Source of the DNA: Formosa agariphila KMM 3901
GTDB lineage: Bacteria; Bacteroidota; Bacteroidia; Flavobacteriales; Flavobacteriaceae
DNA: 64,000 nucleotides
Assembly (NCBI RefSeq): GCF_000723205.1
Contig: NZ_HG315671.1
Coordinates: forward strand, 1,709,351-1,773,350
Direction: 5' to 3'
Part shown: positions 1-8,991 of the stretch, piece after piece
Position numbering within the stretch: the first letter of the stretch is position 1
Layout of the letters: every line of letters starts with the position of its first letter
Program-made: the position numbers and the translations under genes
Notes under the pieces: model-generated
What the model saw: the letters and a program-made list of their open reading frames with translations, nothing else
Database searches by the model: none
Told to the model about the DNA's origin: nothing

Positions 1-1528
1 TGCTTCGTTAGAGCGTATTTTTATAGAAAACAGAATTTACCGCGATATTGAAGAAGAAGAAACCTGGGAAGGTGTAATTCGTGCAATTGATAACGGACTT
101 AAGCCACATATTACACATTTAAAAAGAGCGGTGACAGAAGATGACATCGTGCGTTTAACCGAAATTAGAATTAAGCGTATATCTAAATTCGATATCGATA
201 AAGCGCAACAAAAAATAGATGCTTTAGACGAGCAAATAGCTGAAGTAAAACATCACTTAGCTCACCTAATCGATTATGCTATAGCATATTTTGCGAGATT
301 AAAAAAAGAATATGGAGAGGGGCGTGAGCGTAAAACTGAGATTAGAATTTTTGATGATGTAGATGCTACTAAAGTTGTAATCCGTAATACAAAGTTATAT
401 GTAAATCGAGCAGAAGGTTTCGTGGGGACTTCATTAAAACGTGATGAGTATGTGGGAGATTGTAGTGATATAGATGATATAATTGTGTTTACTAAGGCTG
501 GTGTTATGATGATTACCAAAGTAGATTCAAAAACCTTTGTTGGTAAAGATATTATTCACGTTGCTATATTCAAGAAGAAAGACAAGCGTACCATTTACAA
601 TATGATTTATCGTGACGGCGCAAAAGGACCAACTTATGTTAAGCGTTTTGCTGTTACGGCAATTACCCGAGATAAAGAATACGATTTAACTAATGGCGCA
701 AAAGGGTCTACAAGTTTATATTTTTCTGCAAATCCAAATGGAGAAGCAGAAGTAGTCACTATTTTACTACGTCAAGTAGGGAGTGTTAAGAAATTGAAGT
801 GGGATTTAGACTTTTCAGATATCTTGATAAAAGGGCGGGCCTCTAAAGGAAATTTGGTAAGCAAGTATCCTGTTAAAAAAATAGAACTTAAAGAAAAGGG
901 AATTTCTACTCTTAAGCCAAGACGCATTTGGTTTGATGATACCGTGCAACGATTAAATGTAGATGGTCGAGGTGAGTTGTTAGGAGAGTTTAGAGGTGAA
1001 GATCGAATTTTAATTATTACACAATCTGGTCTCGTTAAAACTATTTTACCAGAATTAACCACACATTTTGATAACGATATGATTGTTCTCGAAAAATGGG
1101 TACCAAATAAACCTATTGCTGCTGTGTATTTTGAAGGTGAAAAAGAACGGTATTATGTAAAGCGTTTTTTAATAGAGAATGAAAACAAGGAAGAAGTTTT
1201 TATTTCCGACCATGAAAAGTCTCAATTAGAAATCGTGTCGACAGATTGGTTACCTGTAGCCGAAGTTGTTTTTGGAAAAGAACGCGGAAAAGATCAACGA
1301 GAAAATCAAATTGTTAATCTTGAAGAGTTTATTTCTGTAAAAGGAATTAGAGCTTTAGGAAACCAGTTAACTACAGATAAAGTGAAGCAGATTAATCTAC
1401 TTGAACCATTGCCTTACCAGCCGGCAGAAGAAGTACATGCCGATGATATTGATGTGGTTGGTGATGAGACTGTAGATGGATTGAAAAATGAAGATTCAGA
1501 CGATGATTCTCAGCCTACTTTGTTTTAG
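1..1528 (+). CDS. parC: DNA topoisomerase IV subunit A, C-terminal part (5' truncated)
   Basis: The reading frame is open from base 2, so the gene enters the window from the left and only about the last 509 residues are present. The visible part begins near the end of the breakage-reunion core (helical segment with DDIVRLTEIRIKRISKFD, then a coiled coil) and continues as the repeated beta-blades of the GyrA/ParC C-terminal pinwheel. The protein ends in a very acidic tail rich in D and E (final residues SQPTLF). Type IIA topoisomerases pass one duplex through another; ParC with ParE decatenates chromosomes. I prefer ParC over GyrA because of the acidic tail and the small lipoprotein that usually lies beside parC in flavobacteria; GyrA cannot be excluded without the N-terminal half. 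Confidence 0.85.
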   Translation, partial: ASLERIFIENRIYRDIEEEETWEGVIRAIDNGLKPHITHLKRAVTEDDIVRLTEIRIKRISKFDIDKAQQKIDALDEQIAEVKHHLAHLIDYAIAYFARLKKEYGEGRERKTEIRIFDDVDATKVVIRNTKLYVNRAEGFVGTSLKRDEYVGDCSDIDDIIVFTKAGVMMITKVDSKTFVGKDIIHVAIFKKKDKRTIYNMIYRDGAKGPTYVKRFAVTAITRDKEYDLTNGAKGSTSLYFSANPNGEAEVVTILLRQVGSVKKLKWDLDFSDILIKGRASKGNLVSKYPVKKIELKEKGISTLKPRRIWFDDTVQRLNVDGRGELLGEFRGEDRILIITQSGLVKTILPELTTHFDNDMIVLEKWVPNKPIAAVYFEGEKERYYVKRFLIENENKEEVFISDHEKSQLEIVSTDWLPVAEVVFGKERGKDQRENQIVNLEEFISVKGIRALGNQLTTDKVKQINLLEPLPYQPAEEVHADDIDVVGDETVDGLKNEDSDDDSQPTLF

Positions 1529-1550
1529 GCGAATAAATAAATTAAAAAAA

Positions 1551-1591
1551 AATCACGATAATTACAACTGTAGTTATCGTGATTTTTTTTG
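1551..1591. terminator. Bidirectional intrinsic terminator
   Basis: A 16-bp stem (one G-U pair) with a 2-base loop spans 1551-1584 and is followed by eight T. A-rich sequence on the other side makes it usable from both strands. It lies between the convergent topoisomerase gene and the minus-strand lipoprotein gene. Confidence 0.85.
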
Positions 1592-1680
1592 TTTAAAACG
1601 ATTTTAAAGCAATATCAGTGATTTTAAAAACGCGCACGATAACCAAATACGTTTTTTTATTAAAAGCGCTTTAAAGTTGT

Positions 1681-2073
1681 TTATTTAACTCTATTTGCAA
1701 CACCCTTTTGTTTTGTGTCTTCTCCAACATAAGAATATTCAAAGGTGTAAGAAGAATCTGTTGTGGTTAATATTTTTAAATGAATGTCTTTACGTTCAAT
1801 TCTGTTTTTAGGATTTATGGTTCTAAAAATAACTTCGCAATCATTAATCCAACGTACTTCAGAAGAATCGACCTTGCCTTGGTAGGTTTCAATTTGTAAT
1901 TCATCAGTTCTATTAAACTCCGATTTAAATACAGAACCATCAATAGTGATTTCGCTAAAATAATGTCCTGTTTTAAAGTCGGTGCAATTTCTTTCAACAT
2001 TATAGCAGCTAGTCATGGTTAATGCTAATGCGAACAGAACAACGTATTTCATAAGATTATAATTTTTTTTCAA
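1681..2073 (-). CDS. Small conserved lipoprotein of unknown function
   Basis: The 130-residue product has a short hydrophobic N-terminus followed by a lipobox (LTMTSC, Cys near residue 23), so it is probably an acylated outer- or inner-membrane lipoprotein. The mature part contains two more Cys (about residues 30 and 79) and reads as a small beta-rich domain. A second ATG seven codons downstream (at 2052) gives an equally good signal peptide. It starts 11 bases after the stop of the XRE regulator gene and may be cotranscribed with it. Similar proteins sometimes carry the label DNA topoisomerase IV in databases because of their neighbour; nothing in this sequence supports that. Function unknown. 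Confidence 0.75.
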   Translation of the reverse strand: MKKNYNLMKYVVLFALALTMTSCYNVERNCTDFKTGHYFSEITIDGSVFKSEFNRTDELQIETYQGKVDSSEVRWINDCEVIFRTINPKNRIERKDIHLKILTTTDSSYTFEYSYVGEDTKQKGVANRVK

Positions 2074-2084
2074 AAATAGTGAAC

Positions 2085-2504
2085 TTAAATGGAGTTCTCA
2101 AAGTTTTTGAAGCTTCCGTCTGTGTAAAAAATCACAATACGCTCAATCTGTTTTGAGTCGTTAGAATTTAATATCTGATTTGAAATTTGATTAGGAAAGG
2201 GTTTGCCGGCAGGTTTAGGTTCAGTTTGTGTTTTGTCTTCATTAGAAAATAAATCTGGAGCATTTTCATTTTTAGATTCCGATGGAAAAGTGCCTTTTCC
2301 ATTTAACAACCAATAGAGTTCAACTTCTGGGTAGGTGGTTAAAATTTTCATTACAAAATCTAAACTTGGTTTATTTCTTCCAGATAGAATATGTGAAATT
2401 GAAGAACGCTGCACTCCAATTTTTTCAGAGAAAGAGGAGGCTGATTCACCATAAAAATCAATCACTTTTTGTAGACGTTTTGTAAATGCATCACTGTTTA
2501 TCAT
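2085..2504 (-). CDS. XRE-family transcriptional regulator
   Basis: Residues 8-65 form a Cro/C1-type helix-turn-helix: FYGESASSFSEKIGVQRSSI followed by SHILSGRNKPSLDFVMKIL, with the usual S-x-I-S-H-I-L-S-G-R-N-K-P-S recognition-helix pattern. After it come the motif ELYWLLNGKG, typical of small Bacteroidota XRE regulators, and then a low-complexity polar linker and a short C-terminal tail (IVIFYTDGSFKNFE). It is transcribed divergently from the M14 carboxypeptidase gene, and the 304 bases between them hold several near-identical palindromes, so autoregulation and control of the neighbour is a reasonable inference. The target is not known. Confidence 0.85.
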   Translation of the reverse strand: MINSDAFTKRLQKVIDFYGESASSFSEKIGVQRSSISHILSGRNKPSLDFVMKILTTYPEVELYWLLNGKGTFPSESKNENAPDLFSNEDKTQTEPKPAGKPFPNQISNQILNSNDSKQIERIVIFYTDGSFKNFENSI

Positions 2505-2808
2505 TGTAAACTATTTGTCTGGGGTTGCTTGGTTACAAATGTAATAAAAAGATTGTTGCATTAGTATATATGTAAACAATATAGTGAAAATATATTAAAT
2601 AATTACTTTAATAATTGCTTTCTAATATGCTGAAATACAATTTATAAAATGTTTTTTATTGCATCGACATTTTTTCTATAAACATCTGTTATAATAGACA
2701 TATATAAGAGTATAAACATGTATAGAAATGTATACAAGAAACCTAGTAAAACTTGTTTACAAATGTAAATATTAAAATGTTTACATTTGTATACCTATAA
2801 AAAAAGCT
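2505..2808. promoter_or_regulatory. Divergent regulatory region with repeated TTAC-N4-GTAA palindromes
   Basis: No gene is visible here. The region is very AT-rich and contains related palindromes: TTACAAATGTAA at 2533-2544, TTTACAAATGTAAA at 2756-2769, and TTTACATTTGTATA at 2780-2793, plus half-sites (TGTAAAC) near 2505 and 2570. In the orientation of each flanking gene the palindrome contains a TAnnTTTG-type -7 box (TACATTTG), at 2782-2789 for the carboxypeptidase and on the minus strand at 2536-2543 for the XRE gene. A protein bound there would block both promoters. Confidence 0.6.
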
Positions 2809-3960
2809 ATGACTATTACAGAACTTACTGCTCTCTATGAAACGTATAAGGAGCCGAAATTACATGGACGTTACATTACCAATTCTCATATTAAACCACT
2901 TTTAGAAAATCTAGATTCAAGTTTCGAAGTGTTTGATATTGGAACTTCAGTTTTAGGTAAACCTATTTCAGCAATTAAAATTGGAACAGGAAAAAAGAGA
3001 ATTTTACTTTGGTCTCAAATGCACGGAAATGAGTCGACAACTACTAAAGCGCTTTTCGATTTTATTAATGTACTTAAACACTCTAAAGTAGCTTTACATT
3101 TAAAAGACACGTGTACCTTTTATATAATACCTATACTAAATCCAGACGGTGCAGAAGCCTATACTAGACTAAATGCAGTAGATGTCGATTTAAATAGAGA
3201 TGCCCAGTTGTTAACACAACCAGAAAGTAAAGTGCTTAGAGCAGTCTACGATTCTTTTAAGCCAGACTTTTGCTTTAATTTACATGGACAACGTACTATT
3301 TTTAGTGCGGGATCTATTAATAAGGTCGCAACGGTATCTTTTTTGTCTCCTGCTCAAGATGAAAATAGGACGATTACCGATTCGCGTAAGATAGGCATGG
3401 ATATAATTGCTGAAATGAATACAACTTTACAACAGTTAATTCCAAATCAAGTAGGGCGTTACGACGATTCTTTTAATATTAATTGCGTTGGAGATAGTTT
3501 TCAGTCTTTTAATGTACCTACAATTTTATTTGAAGCTGGGCATTATGCGAACGATTACGATAGAAATCAAACTCGATTTTATATCTTTAGTTCGTATATA
3601 ACGGCATTTAATTATATCTCTAGTGAAGAAATTTCGGGCGATAATTATAATGCTTATTTTGAGATACCAGAGAATGATAAGTGTTTTTATGATGTAATTA
3701 TTAGAAATGCGAACGTAGGAACAGTAGAAGAACCACAGATTTTAGATGTTGCTATTCTTTTTGTAGAAAAATTAATTAACGGTAAGGTTGAATTTATCCC
3801 AAAAGTGGATAAAATTGAATTATTGACAAATTACTACGGACATAAAGAGGTTAATGCTAATAATATGAGTGTGTTAGGTGCCGATAACAAGCCGTTAATG
3901 GTAGGTGTCGAAAACGATTTCGTGACTATTGGTGCTGATAATTTTTTATTAAAATTGTGA
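2809..3960 (+). CDS. M14-family zinc carboxypeptidase
   Basis: This 383-residue protein shows the M14 metallopeptidase signature: zinc ligands H and E in QMHGNES (about residue 72), substrate-binding N-R in DLNRD (about 128), the third zinc ligand H in NLHGQ, and the catalytic E in FEAGH. No signal peptide is visible, so it should act in the cytoplasm, which fits peptidoglycan-peptide recycling or peptide trimming better than secreted digestion. The last 100 residues form an extra beta-rich region. The start ATG lies about 20 bases after a TACATTTG -7 box. The exact substrate is not predictable from sequence. Confidence 0.85.
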   Translation: MTITELTALYETYKEPKLHGRYITNSHIKPLLENLDSSFEVFDIGTSVLGKPISAIKIGTGKKRILLWSQMHGNESTTTKALFDFINVLKHSKVALHLKDTCTFYIIPILNPDGAEAYTRLNAVDVDLNRDAQLLTQPESKVLRAVYDSFKPDFCFNLHGQRTIFSAGSINKVATVSFLSPAQDENRTITDSRKIGMDIIAEMNTTLQQLIPNQVGRYDDSFNINCVGDSFQSFNVPTILFEAGHYANDYDRNQTRFYIFSSYITAFNYISSEEISGDNYNAYFEIPENDKCFYDVIIRNANVGTVEEPQILDVAILFVEKLINGKVEFIPKVDKIELLTNYYGHKEVNANNMSVLGADNKPLMVGVENDFVTIGADNFLLKL

Positions 3961-4001
3961 AAACCTTAATAATTTGATAAGATTAATACATAAAAATGTA
4001 T

Positions 4002-4009
4002 TATTTTTG
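4002..4009 (+). promoter_or_regulatory. -7 box of the Lrp-type gene
   Basis: TATTTTTG matches the Bacteroidota -7 consensus TAnnTTTG, 24 bases before the ATG at 4034. A TTG lies at 3973-3975, somewhat farther upstream than usual. Confidence 0.45.
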
Positions 4010-4033
4010 CTCTAAAGAACAAAAAGTATAGAT

Positions 4034-4513
4034 ATGGCAAAATTTAAATTAGACGAAATAGACCACCAAATTCTTGATATGTTAATTGATAATACAAGAG
4101 TTCCATTTACTGATATAGCAAAAAAATTGTTGATTTCTGCAGGTACGGTACATGTTAGAGTTAAGAAAATGGAGGATGCTGGAATAATTAAAGGTTCTTC
4201 TTTAACTTTAGATTACAAAAAACTAGGATACTCTTTTATAGCATATATTGGTGTATATTTAAACAACACGTCTCAAACAACGTTTGTACTAGAGCGTATA
4301 AACGAATTACCTTTCGTAACAGTAGCACATATCACTACTGGTAAATTTAATATTTTCTGTAAAATTAGAGCTAGAAACACTGCTCATGCGAAAGATGTTA
4401 TTTTTATGATTGACGATATCGATGGTGTATATAGAACTGAAACAATGATTTCTTTAGAAGAAAGTATAAACGACAAAAAACGTTTAATGCATTATATTTT
4501 TAAAGAACTATAA
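4034..4513 (+). CDS. Lrp/AsnC-family transcriptional regulator
   Basis: The first 60 residues form the AsnC-type winged helix-turn-helix (LDEIDHQILDMLIDNTRVPF, with AKKLLISAGTVHVRVKKME as the recognition part). Residues 65-150 match the RAM/effector-binding alpha-beta domain with the IAYIGVYLN strand and the HITTGKFNIFCKIRA segment. Length (159) is normal for the family. Such proteins sense amino acids or related ligands as octamers and act globally or locally. It stands alone as a one-gene unit between its own -7 box and a strong bidirectional terminator, so its targets cannot be read from context. Confidence 0.9.
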   Translation: MAKFKLDEIDHQILDMLIDNTRVPFTDIAKKLLISAGTVHVRVKKMEDAGIIKGSSLTLDYKKLGYSFIAYIGVYLNNTSQTTFVLERINELPFVTVAHITTGKFNIFCKIRARNTAHAKDVIFMIDDIDGVYRTETMISLEESINDKKRLMHYIFKEL

Positions 4514-4534
4514 TAAATACAACTTTAAAAAGAA

Positions 4535-4567
4535 AGAGCCGAATATTAATATTCGGCTCTTTTTTTA
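4535..4567. terminator. Bidirectional intrinsic terminator
   Basis: A perfect 26-base palindrome (AGAGCCGAATATT and its complement) at 4535-4560 is followed by a run of T. It separates the convergent Lrp-type and acidic hypothetical genes. Confidence 0.9.
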
Positions 4568-4891
4568 TTCTTCTTCCTCGTCATTAAGTTTGAGTTCCTT
4601 GTCAAAAGTAGTGTTTATATGGTCTGGATAATCTACAACAATATGGCCAGAACTATTTAATTCTAAATCGTCATTAGTTTCAAAATTCACCATAGTGTAG
4701 TGTAACTTCGAACTTACTTTAACTAAATAAATCGTATCCTCAGTTTTAACTTCTACAGCTTCAATGGTTTCATTGCGGTGGTTGTCGAATTTTATAATAT
4801 CGTTATCACCATAACCATCAGGAAACCGTTCTGTTAATTTTGATAAAATCTCAGGTGTTAATTTTTTGTAATCAACAATAACTTTTCTCAT
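4565..4891 (-). CDS. Small acidic conserved hypothetical protein
   Basis: The 108-residue product has no signal peptide or membrane segment. It begins RKVIVDYKKLTPEILSKLTE, a helix found in short Bacteroidota proteins of unknown function, continues as beta-strand-like sequence, and ends in an acidic tail (LKLNDEEEE). It is monocistronic or precedes nothing on its strand, ending in the shared terminator. I do not recognise a functional family; the acidic tail and size suggest a cytoplasmic binding protein, which is only an inference. Confidence 0.7.
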   Translation of the reverse strand: MRKVIVDYKKLTPEILSKLTERFPDGYGDNDIIKFDNHRNETIEAVEVKTEDTIYLVKVSSKLHYTMVNFETNDDLELNSSGHIVVDYPDHINTTFDKELKLNDEEEE

Positions 4892-4968
4892 CCTAAATAT
4901 GTATTAGATGGTTAATATTGTTTAAAAAAGCCATTTTGGGTATGACTAAAATTACAAATTATTTTGAA

Positions 4969-6042
4969 TTAATTCGAATTGTTATAGTAATTTAACGCTT
5001 CAATAATTAATTCATTAGACACTAAACAGTCAATTTTTGTATCTCCAATAGCTGTTAAGAGTACAAAGTTTATGTTTCCATGAGAATTTTTCTTATCAAA
5101 TTTTAATAAATCCATTATAGGTTCGTAATCGGCTTCATCAATTTTTACAAAATCGTAAATGTTGTTTATAACCTCTTTAATCTCGGTATTTTCAGCATCA
5201 CTTAATCCTGAAAGTTTAGTAGAGATATAAGACGCTAAAATCATTCCTATGGCTACAGCTTCGCCATGAAGTAAATCTGTTTTATTAGGATCACTTAAAT
5301 AGTAAGATTCTATAGCATGCCCCAAGGTATGTCCGTAATTAAGTGTTTTTCTTAATCCGTTTTCTCTTGGATCTATATCTACTACATGTTTTTTTATCTG
5401 TATAGATTCATGAATTAGTTGGTCAAGGTGTTCTAAATTTAACAGCGATAAATCTTTAAACTTATCCCAATACATTCTGTCTTGAATTAAACCATGCTTA
5501 AGCATTTCTGCTAAGCCAGAACGCATTTCGTTTTGAGCTAAAGTTTTAAGATATGTAGAATCTATAATTACCATTTCTGGGTTATTAATAACTCCAATTT
5601 GGTTTTTTAAAGTACCTAAATCGACACCTGTTTTTCCACCAACGGAAGCATCTACCATAGATAATAGGGTAGTAGGTACGTTTATAAAATTAATGCCACG
5701 TTTAAAAGTCGATGCTACAAAACCACCCATATCTGTTATTACACCACCACCTAAATTTATAAGTAGACTTTTTCTATCTGCACCAAGTTCAGACAAAACA
5801 TTCCAAACACCAACACAGGTCTCAATAGTTTTGTTAATTTCTCCTGCTTCTATTTCAATAATCTCAATAGTTTTAGAGGTTGAAATTTCAGACATTAAGT
5901 GAGGTAAACAAAGCTCATGTGTATTTTGATCAACTAAAATAAAAATACTAGAAGGATTGCTCTCTTCTATAAAATTATTTATATGTTTATAAGCACTTAA
6001 ATTGAAGTGAATATTATAGGTCTTTGTTTCTATAGTTTTCAT
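4969..6042 (-). CDS. aroB: 3-dehydroquinate synthase
   Basis: The enzyme converts DAHP to 3-dehydroquinate in the shikimate pathway using NAD and zinc. The 357 residues contain the NAD-binding and active-site stretch GGGVITDMGGF...KRG (about 97-115), the segment PTTLLSMVDASVGGKTGVD (about 120-140), SGLAEMLKHG (about 174) with the zinc-ligand Glu, and NYGHTLGHAIE (about 238) with a zinc-ligand His. Length is normal. It lies head-to-head with the proline dehydrogenase gene across 93 bases, so the two share a regulatory interval but no pathway link is evident. Confidence 0.95.
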   Translation of the reverse strand: MKTIETKTYNIHFNLSAYKHINNFIEESNPSSIFILVDQNTHELCLPHLMSEISTSKTIEIIEIEAGEINKTIETCVGVWNVLSELGADRKSLLINLGGGVITDMGGFVASTFKRGINFINVPTTLLSMVDASVGGKTGVDLGTLKNQIGVINNPEMVIIDSTYLKTLAQNEMRSGLAEMLKHGLIQDRMYWDKFKDLSLLNLEHLDQLIHESIQIKKHVVDIDPRENGLRKTLNYGHTLGHAIESYYLSDPNKTDLLHGEAVAIGMILASYISTKLSGLSDAENTEIKEVINNIYDFVKIDEADYEPIMDLLKFDKKNSHGNINFVLLTAIGDTKIDCLVSNELIIEALNYYNNSN

Positions 6043-6135
6043 AAAAATTGTAATAAAAAATAGCTGTGAAAATAAGGAGTTTTTTACAATTAAGTAAGTT
6101 CGGCTTCGTTATTTTTATAAAAATTGTGAGATTGA

Positions 6136-7308
6136 ATGAATAATAACACCATTTTTGATAATACTGAAATTGCTTTTGCGCTTAAAAGTGATTCGGAGTT
6201 GGAAAGAGCATATTTTCTTTTCAAAATGATTTCAATAGAACCTTTGGTTCGAATTGGAACAGCTGCTACAAATTTTGCGTTAAAAGCAAAATTACCCGTA
6301 GAAGGTTTAATTAGGGCAACCGTTTTTGATCATTTTTGTGGTGGAGTTAGCGAAGAAAACTGTTTACCTGTTATCGATAAAATGTATCAAAAAGGTGTAA
6401 GTTCAGTTTTAGATTATTCTGTAGAAGGTAAAGAGGATGAAGCAGAATTTGATGCGGCTCTAAAAATCACTTTAAAGATTATAAATTTTGCAGAAGAATT
6501 AAAATCAATTCCAATTGCAGTATTTAAGCCATCTGGTTTTGGTAGAATTCGGTTGTACGAAAAAGTTGGTAATAATGAACAATTAAGTGCTGATGAAACA
6601 AAAGAATGGAATCGTGTATTAAATAGGTTTGATACAGTCTGTAAAGCAGCAAAAGATAGAGGGATTTCTATTTTAATTGATGCTGAAGAAAGTTGGATGC
6701 AGGATGCTGCCGATAATTTAATTACAGATTTAATGCGCAAATACAATACAGAAAAACCTGTTGTATTTAATACGCTGCAAATGTATCGTCATGATCGTTT
6801 AGATTTTTTAAAGCAACAACATATACTTGCAAAGACCGAAGGTTTCTTTTTAGGATATAAGTTGGTTCGAGGTGCGTATATGGAAAAAGAAAATGAACGT
6901 GCTGAAAAAAAAGGATATGCCTCACCAATTTGTGAAAGTAAGGCTGCTACAGATTCTAATTTTAATGCTGGTGTATCTTATATGTTAGATCATTTAGATG
7001 ATATGTCAATTTTCAACGGTACGCATAATGAATACAGTTCTTATTTTCTTATGGATTTAATGAAAGAAAAAGGCATTGAGAATTCAGATAAACGCGTTTG
7101 GTTTGGACAATTATATGGAATGAGTGATCATATTAGCTTTAATCTTTCTAATTTGGGTTATAATGTTGCTAAATATGTACCTTTCGGACCTGTTAAAGAT
7201 GTTATGCCTTATTTAATTAGAAGGGCAGAAGAGAATACTTCTGTGGCAGGACAAACAGGGCGAGAGCTTAATTTGTTATTGAAAGAGAAAAAAAGAAGGA
7301 AACAATAA
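6136..7308 (+). CDS. Proline dehydrogenase
   Basis: This 390-residue flavoenzyme is the monofunctional form found in Bacteroidota; it oxidises proline to pyrroline-5-carboxylate with FAD and passes electrons to the respiratory chain. Supporting motifs are the TIM-barrel segments VLDYSVEGKE, FKPSGFGRI, ILIDAEESWMQ and the substrate/FAD region GYKLVRGAYMEKE. The C-terminal R-R-A-E-E-N-T-S pattern (YLIRRAEENTSVAGQ) is the conserved helix that binds the proline carboxylate. No P5C dehydrogenase is fused or adjacent. It is followed directly by a terminator. Confidence 0.92.
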   Translation: MNNNTIFDNTEIAFALKSDSELERAYFLFKMISIEPLVRIGTAATNFALKAKLPVEGLIRATVFDHFCGGVSEENCLPVIDKMYQKGVSSVLDYSVEGKEDEAEFDAALKITLKIINFAEELKSIPIAVFKPSGFGRIRLYEKVGNNEQLSADETKEWNRVLNRFDTVCKAAKDRGISILIDAEESWMQDAADNLITDLMRKYNTEKPVVFNTLQMYRHDRLDFLKQQHILAKTEGFFLGYKLVRGAYMEKENERAEKKGYASPICESKAATDSNFNAGVSYMLDHLDDMSIFNGTHNEYSSYFLMDLMKEKGIENSDKRVWFGQLYGMSDHISFNLSNLGYNVAKYVPFGPVKDVMPYLIRRAEENTSVAGQTGRELNLLLKEKKRRKQ

Positions 7309-7318
7309 AAGTATAAAA

Positions 7319-7347
7319 AAAGACTGTCTGTAATAGGCAGTCTTTTT
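7319..7347 (+). terminator. Intrinsic terminator after proline dehydrogenase
   Basis: An 8-bp stem AGACTGtC/GgCAGTCT at 7321-7342 is followed by TTTTT. A-rich sequence upstream would also allow use from the minus strand. Confidence 0.75.
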
Positions 7348-7352
7348 CGTTT

Positions 7353-7727
7353 TTAATCAAGAATTTGAATATCTTCTATAGTTGCTGTCTCATCGCAGTT
7401 TTTAACCAGCAGTGCAATACTTTGTTTGTTAAAGGTGCCGTCTAGATAGTATGTTTTACAAGGTTTTGTTGTGGTTTCACTTTTAGAGAAATCTACATCG
7501 CCTTTTCTTAAAACATGATTTAAAACTACAGTATCTAATTGCTTAACATTAATTATAGATTTAGCATTATCGCTATATATAATTGTTTTGGTGTTGATAT
7601 TTTTTATCACACGAGCATCTAGTCCGTAGCTACAAGATGTTTTCTTTCCGCTAAGAAAAAAGGCTAAAAGTAGTAATCCTAAAGAAAATCCTCCAAGATA
7701 ATACCCAATTCGTTGTATAAGTGTCAT
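7353..7727 (-). CDS. Conserved hypothetical protein with one N-terminal membrane segment
   Basis: The 124-residue protein has one membrane helix (about residues 8-26, YYLGGFSLGLLLLAFFL) followed by a soluble domain with Cys at about 32, 89 and 110. The CDS begins at the base directly next to the stop codon of alanine dehydrogenase, so the two are almost certainly cotranscribed and translationally linked. The soluble part contains a segment, CKTYYLDGTFNKQSIAL, that resembles small Bacteroidota domains of unknown function. I cannot assign a role; context suggests only a link to alanine metabolism or its membrane surroundings. Confidence 0.7.
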   Translation of the reverse strand: MTLIQRIGYYLGGFSLGLLLLAFFLSGKKTSCSYGLDARVIKNINTKTIIYSDNAKSIINVKQLDTVVLNHVLRKGDVDFSKSETTTKPCKTYYLDGTFNKQSIALLVKNCDETATIEDIQILD

Positions 7728-8927
7728 TTAAAAAATTAAGAGATTAATATCGCTATATTTTAAGTCAAACCATTCGCCAACCGAACGATTCGTTAAAATA
7801 CCGTGATAAAAGTACAACCCATTTTTTAAACCTTTCTCAAATCTTAAAGAATTTTCTATGCCACCTTCTTCAGCAATTTTTAAAAGGTAGGGCGTAAAAA
7901 TATTACTTATTGATATTGAGGCCGTTCTAGAAAATCGTGCAGGAATATTAGGTACACAATAATGTATAACGCCGTGCCGGTTAAAAGTAGGGAATTTGTG
8001 AGATGTAACTTCACTAGTCTCAAAACAACCGCCCATATCTATACTTACATCTACTATAACAGACCCTTTTTTCATGGATTGCACCATAGATTCTGTGACA
8101 ATAATTGGAGATCTAGATTTTCCTCGTACTGCACCAATTACAACATCGCATCGTTTTAATGCTTTAGTTAAGTTTTTTGGTTGTACGGTAGATGTATAAA
8201 TTGGACGACCAAGATTAGTCTGAATTCGTCTTAATTTAGATATAGAATTGTCGAATACTTTTACATTAGCACCTAATCCAATAGCGCTTCTTGCAGCATA
8301 TTCTCCCACAGTTCCTGCACCAAGAATTACAACTTCAACGGGTGGAACACCACAAATATTACCAAACAATAATCCGTTTCCTTGATTGCTATTAGATAAT
8401 AGGTCTGATGCAATAATTACCGATGCGGTACCTGCAATTTCACTCAAAGAACGTACGGCAGGGTAATGGCCGTCGTCGTCACGAATAAATTCAAAAGCTA
8501 AAGCAGTAATACGTTTAGTAGCTAGAGCTTCAAAATATTTTTTATGTTGAGTTTTTAACTGTAATGCAGAAATTAAAATGGTTTGCGGGTTAATAAGTGC
8601 AATTTGTTCTATAGTTGGTGGTTCAACCTTTAAAATTATAGGACATGAAAATACTTTAGCGGTATCTTTTGTTAATTCTGCACCTGCTTCGCTATAATCT
8701 TTATCTGTAAATTTAGCACCTAAACCAGCACCAGCTTCCATTAAAACACGATGCCCGTTACTAATTAATGCCGATACGGCATCTGGAGTGAGACAGACTC
8801 GTTTTTCTTGGTATGCAGTTTCTTTTGGGATTCCTATAAATAAATTGCCTTTGTTTTTATAAACCTCAAGTGTTTCTTCTTGTGGAATTAACTGCTGATG
8901 AGTAAAAGGAGAAAATGATTTAGACAT
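7728..8927 (-). CDS. ald: Alanine dehydrogenase (AlaDH/PNT family)
   Basis: The 399-residue protein has the N-terminal AlaDH/PNT domain (IGIPKETAYQEKRVCLTPDA, substrate Lys and Arg present) and a Rossmann NAD-binding domain with VVILGAGTVGEYAARSAIG at about 197-215. Alanine dehydrogenases interconvert alanine and pyruvate plus ammonia. The N-terminal 30 residues before the domain are longer than in the Bacillus enzyme, as is common in flavobacteria. A transhydrogenase alpha subunit is less likely because no membrane domain follows. The downstream membrane-anchored hypothetical gene is in the same operon. Confidence 0.88.
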   Translation of the reverse strand: MSKSFSPFTHQQLIPQEETLEVYKNKGNLFIGIPKETAYQEKRVCLTPDAVSALISNGHRVLMEAGAGLGAKFTDKDYSEAGAELTKDTAKVFSCPIILKVEPPTIEQIALINPQTILISALQLKTQHKKYFEALATKRITALAFEFIRDDDGHYPAVRSLSEIAGTASVIIASDLLSNSNQGNGLLFGNICGVPPVEVVILGAGTVGEYAARSAIGLGANVKVFDNSISKLRRIQTNLGRPIYTSTVQPKNLTKALKRCDVVIGAVRGKSRSPIIVTESMVQSMKKGSVIVDVSIDMGGCFETSEVTSHKFPTFNRHGVIHYCVPNIPARFSRTASISISNIFTPYLLKIAEEGGIENSLRFEKGLKNGLYFYHGILTNRSVGEWFDLKYSDINLLIF

Positions 8928-8991
8928 ATGTTTTTGACACTAGAATATGTAGTCAAATTACAAATAATATTTTGATTGCTTAAACCTTAAT

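Noticed and set aside
1681-2073. Label topoisomerase for the small lipoprotein
   Set aside because: The product has a lipobox and a small beta-type body with no topoisomerase motif; the label would come only from its neighbour.
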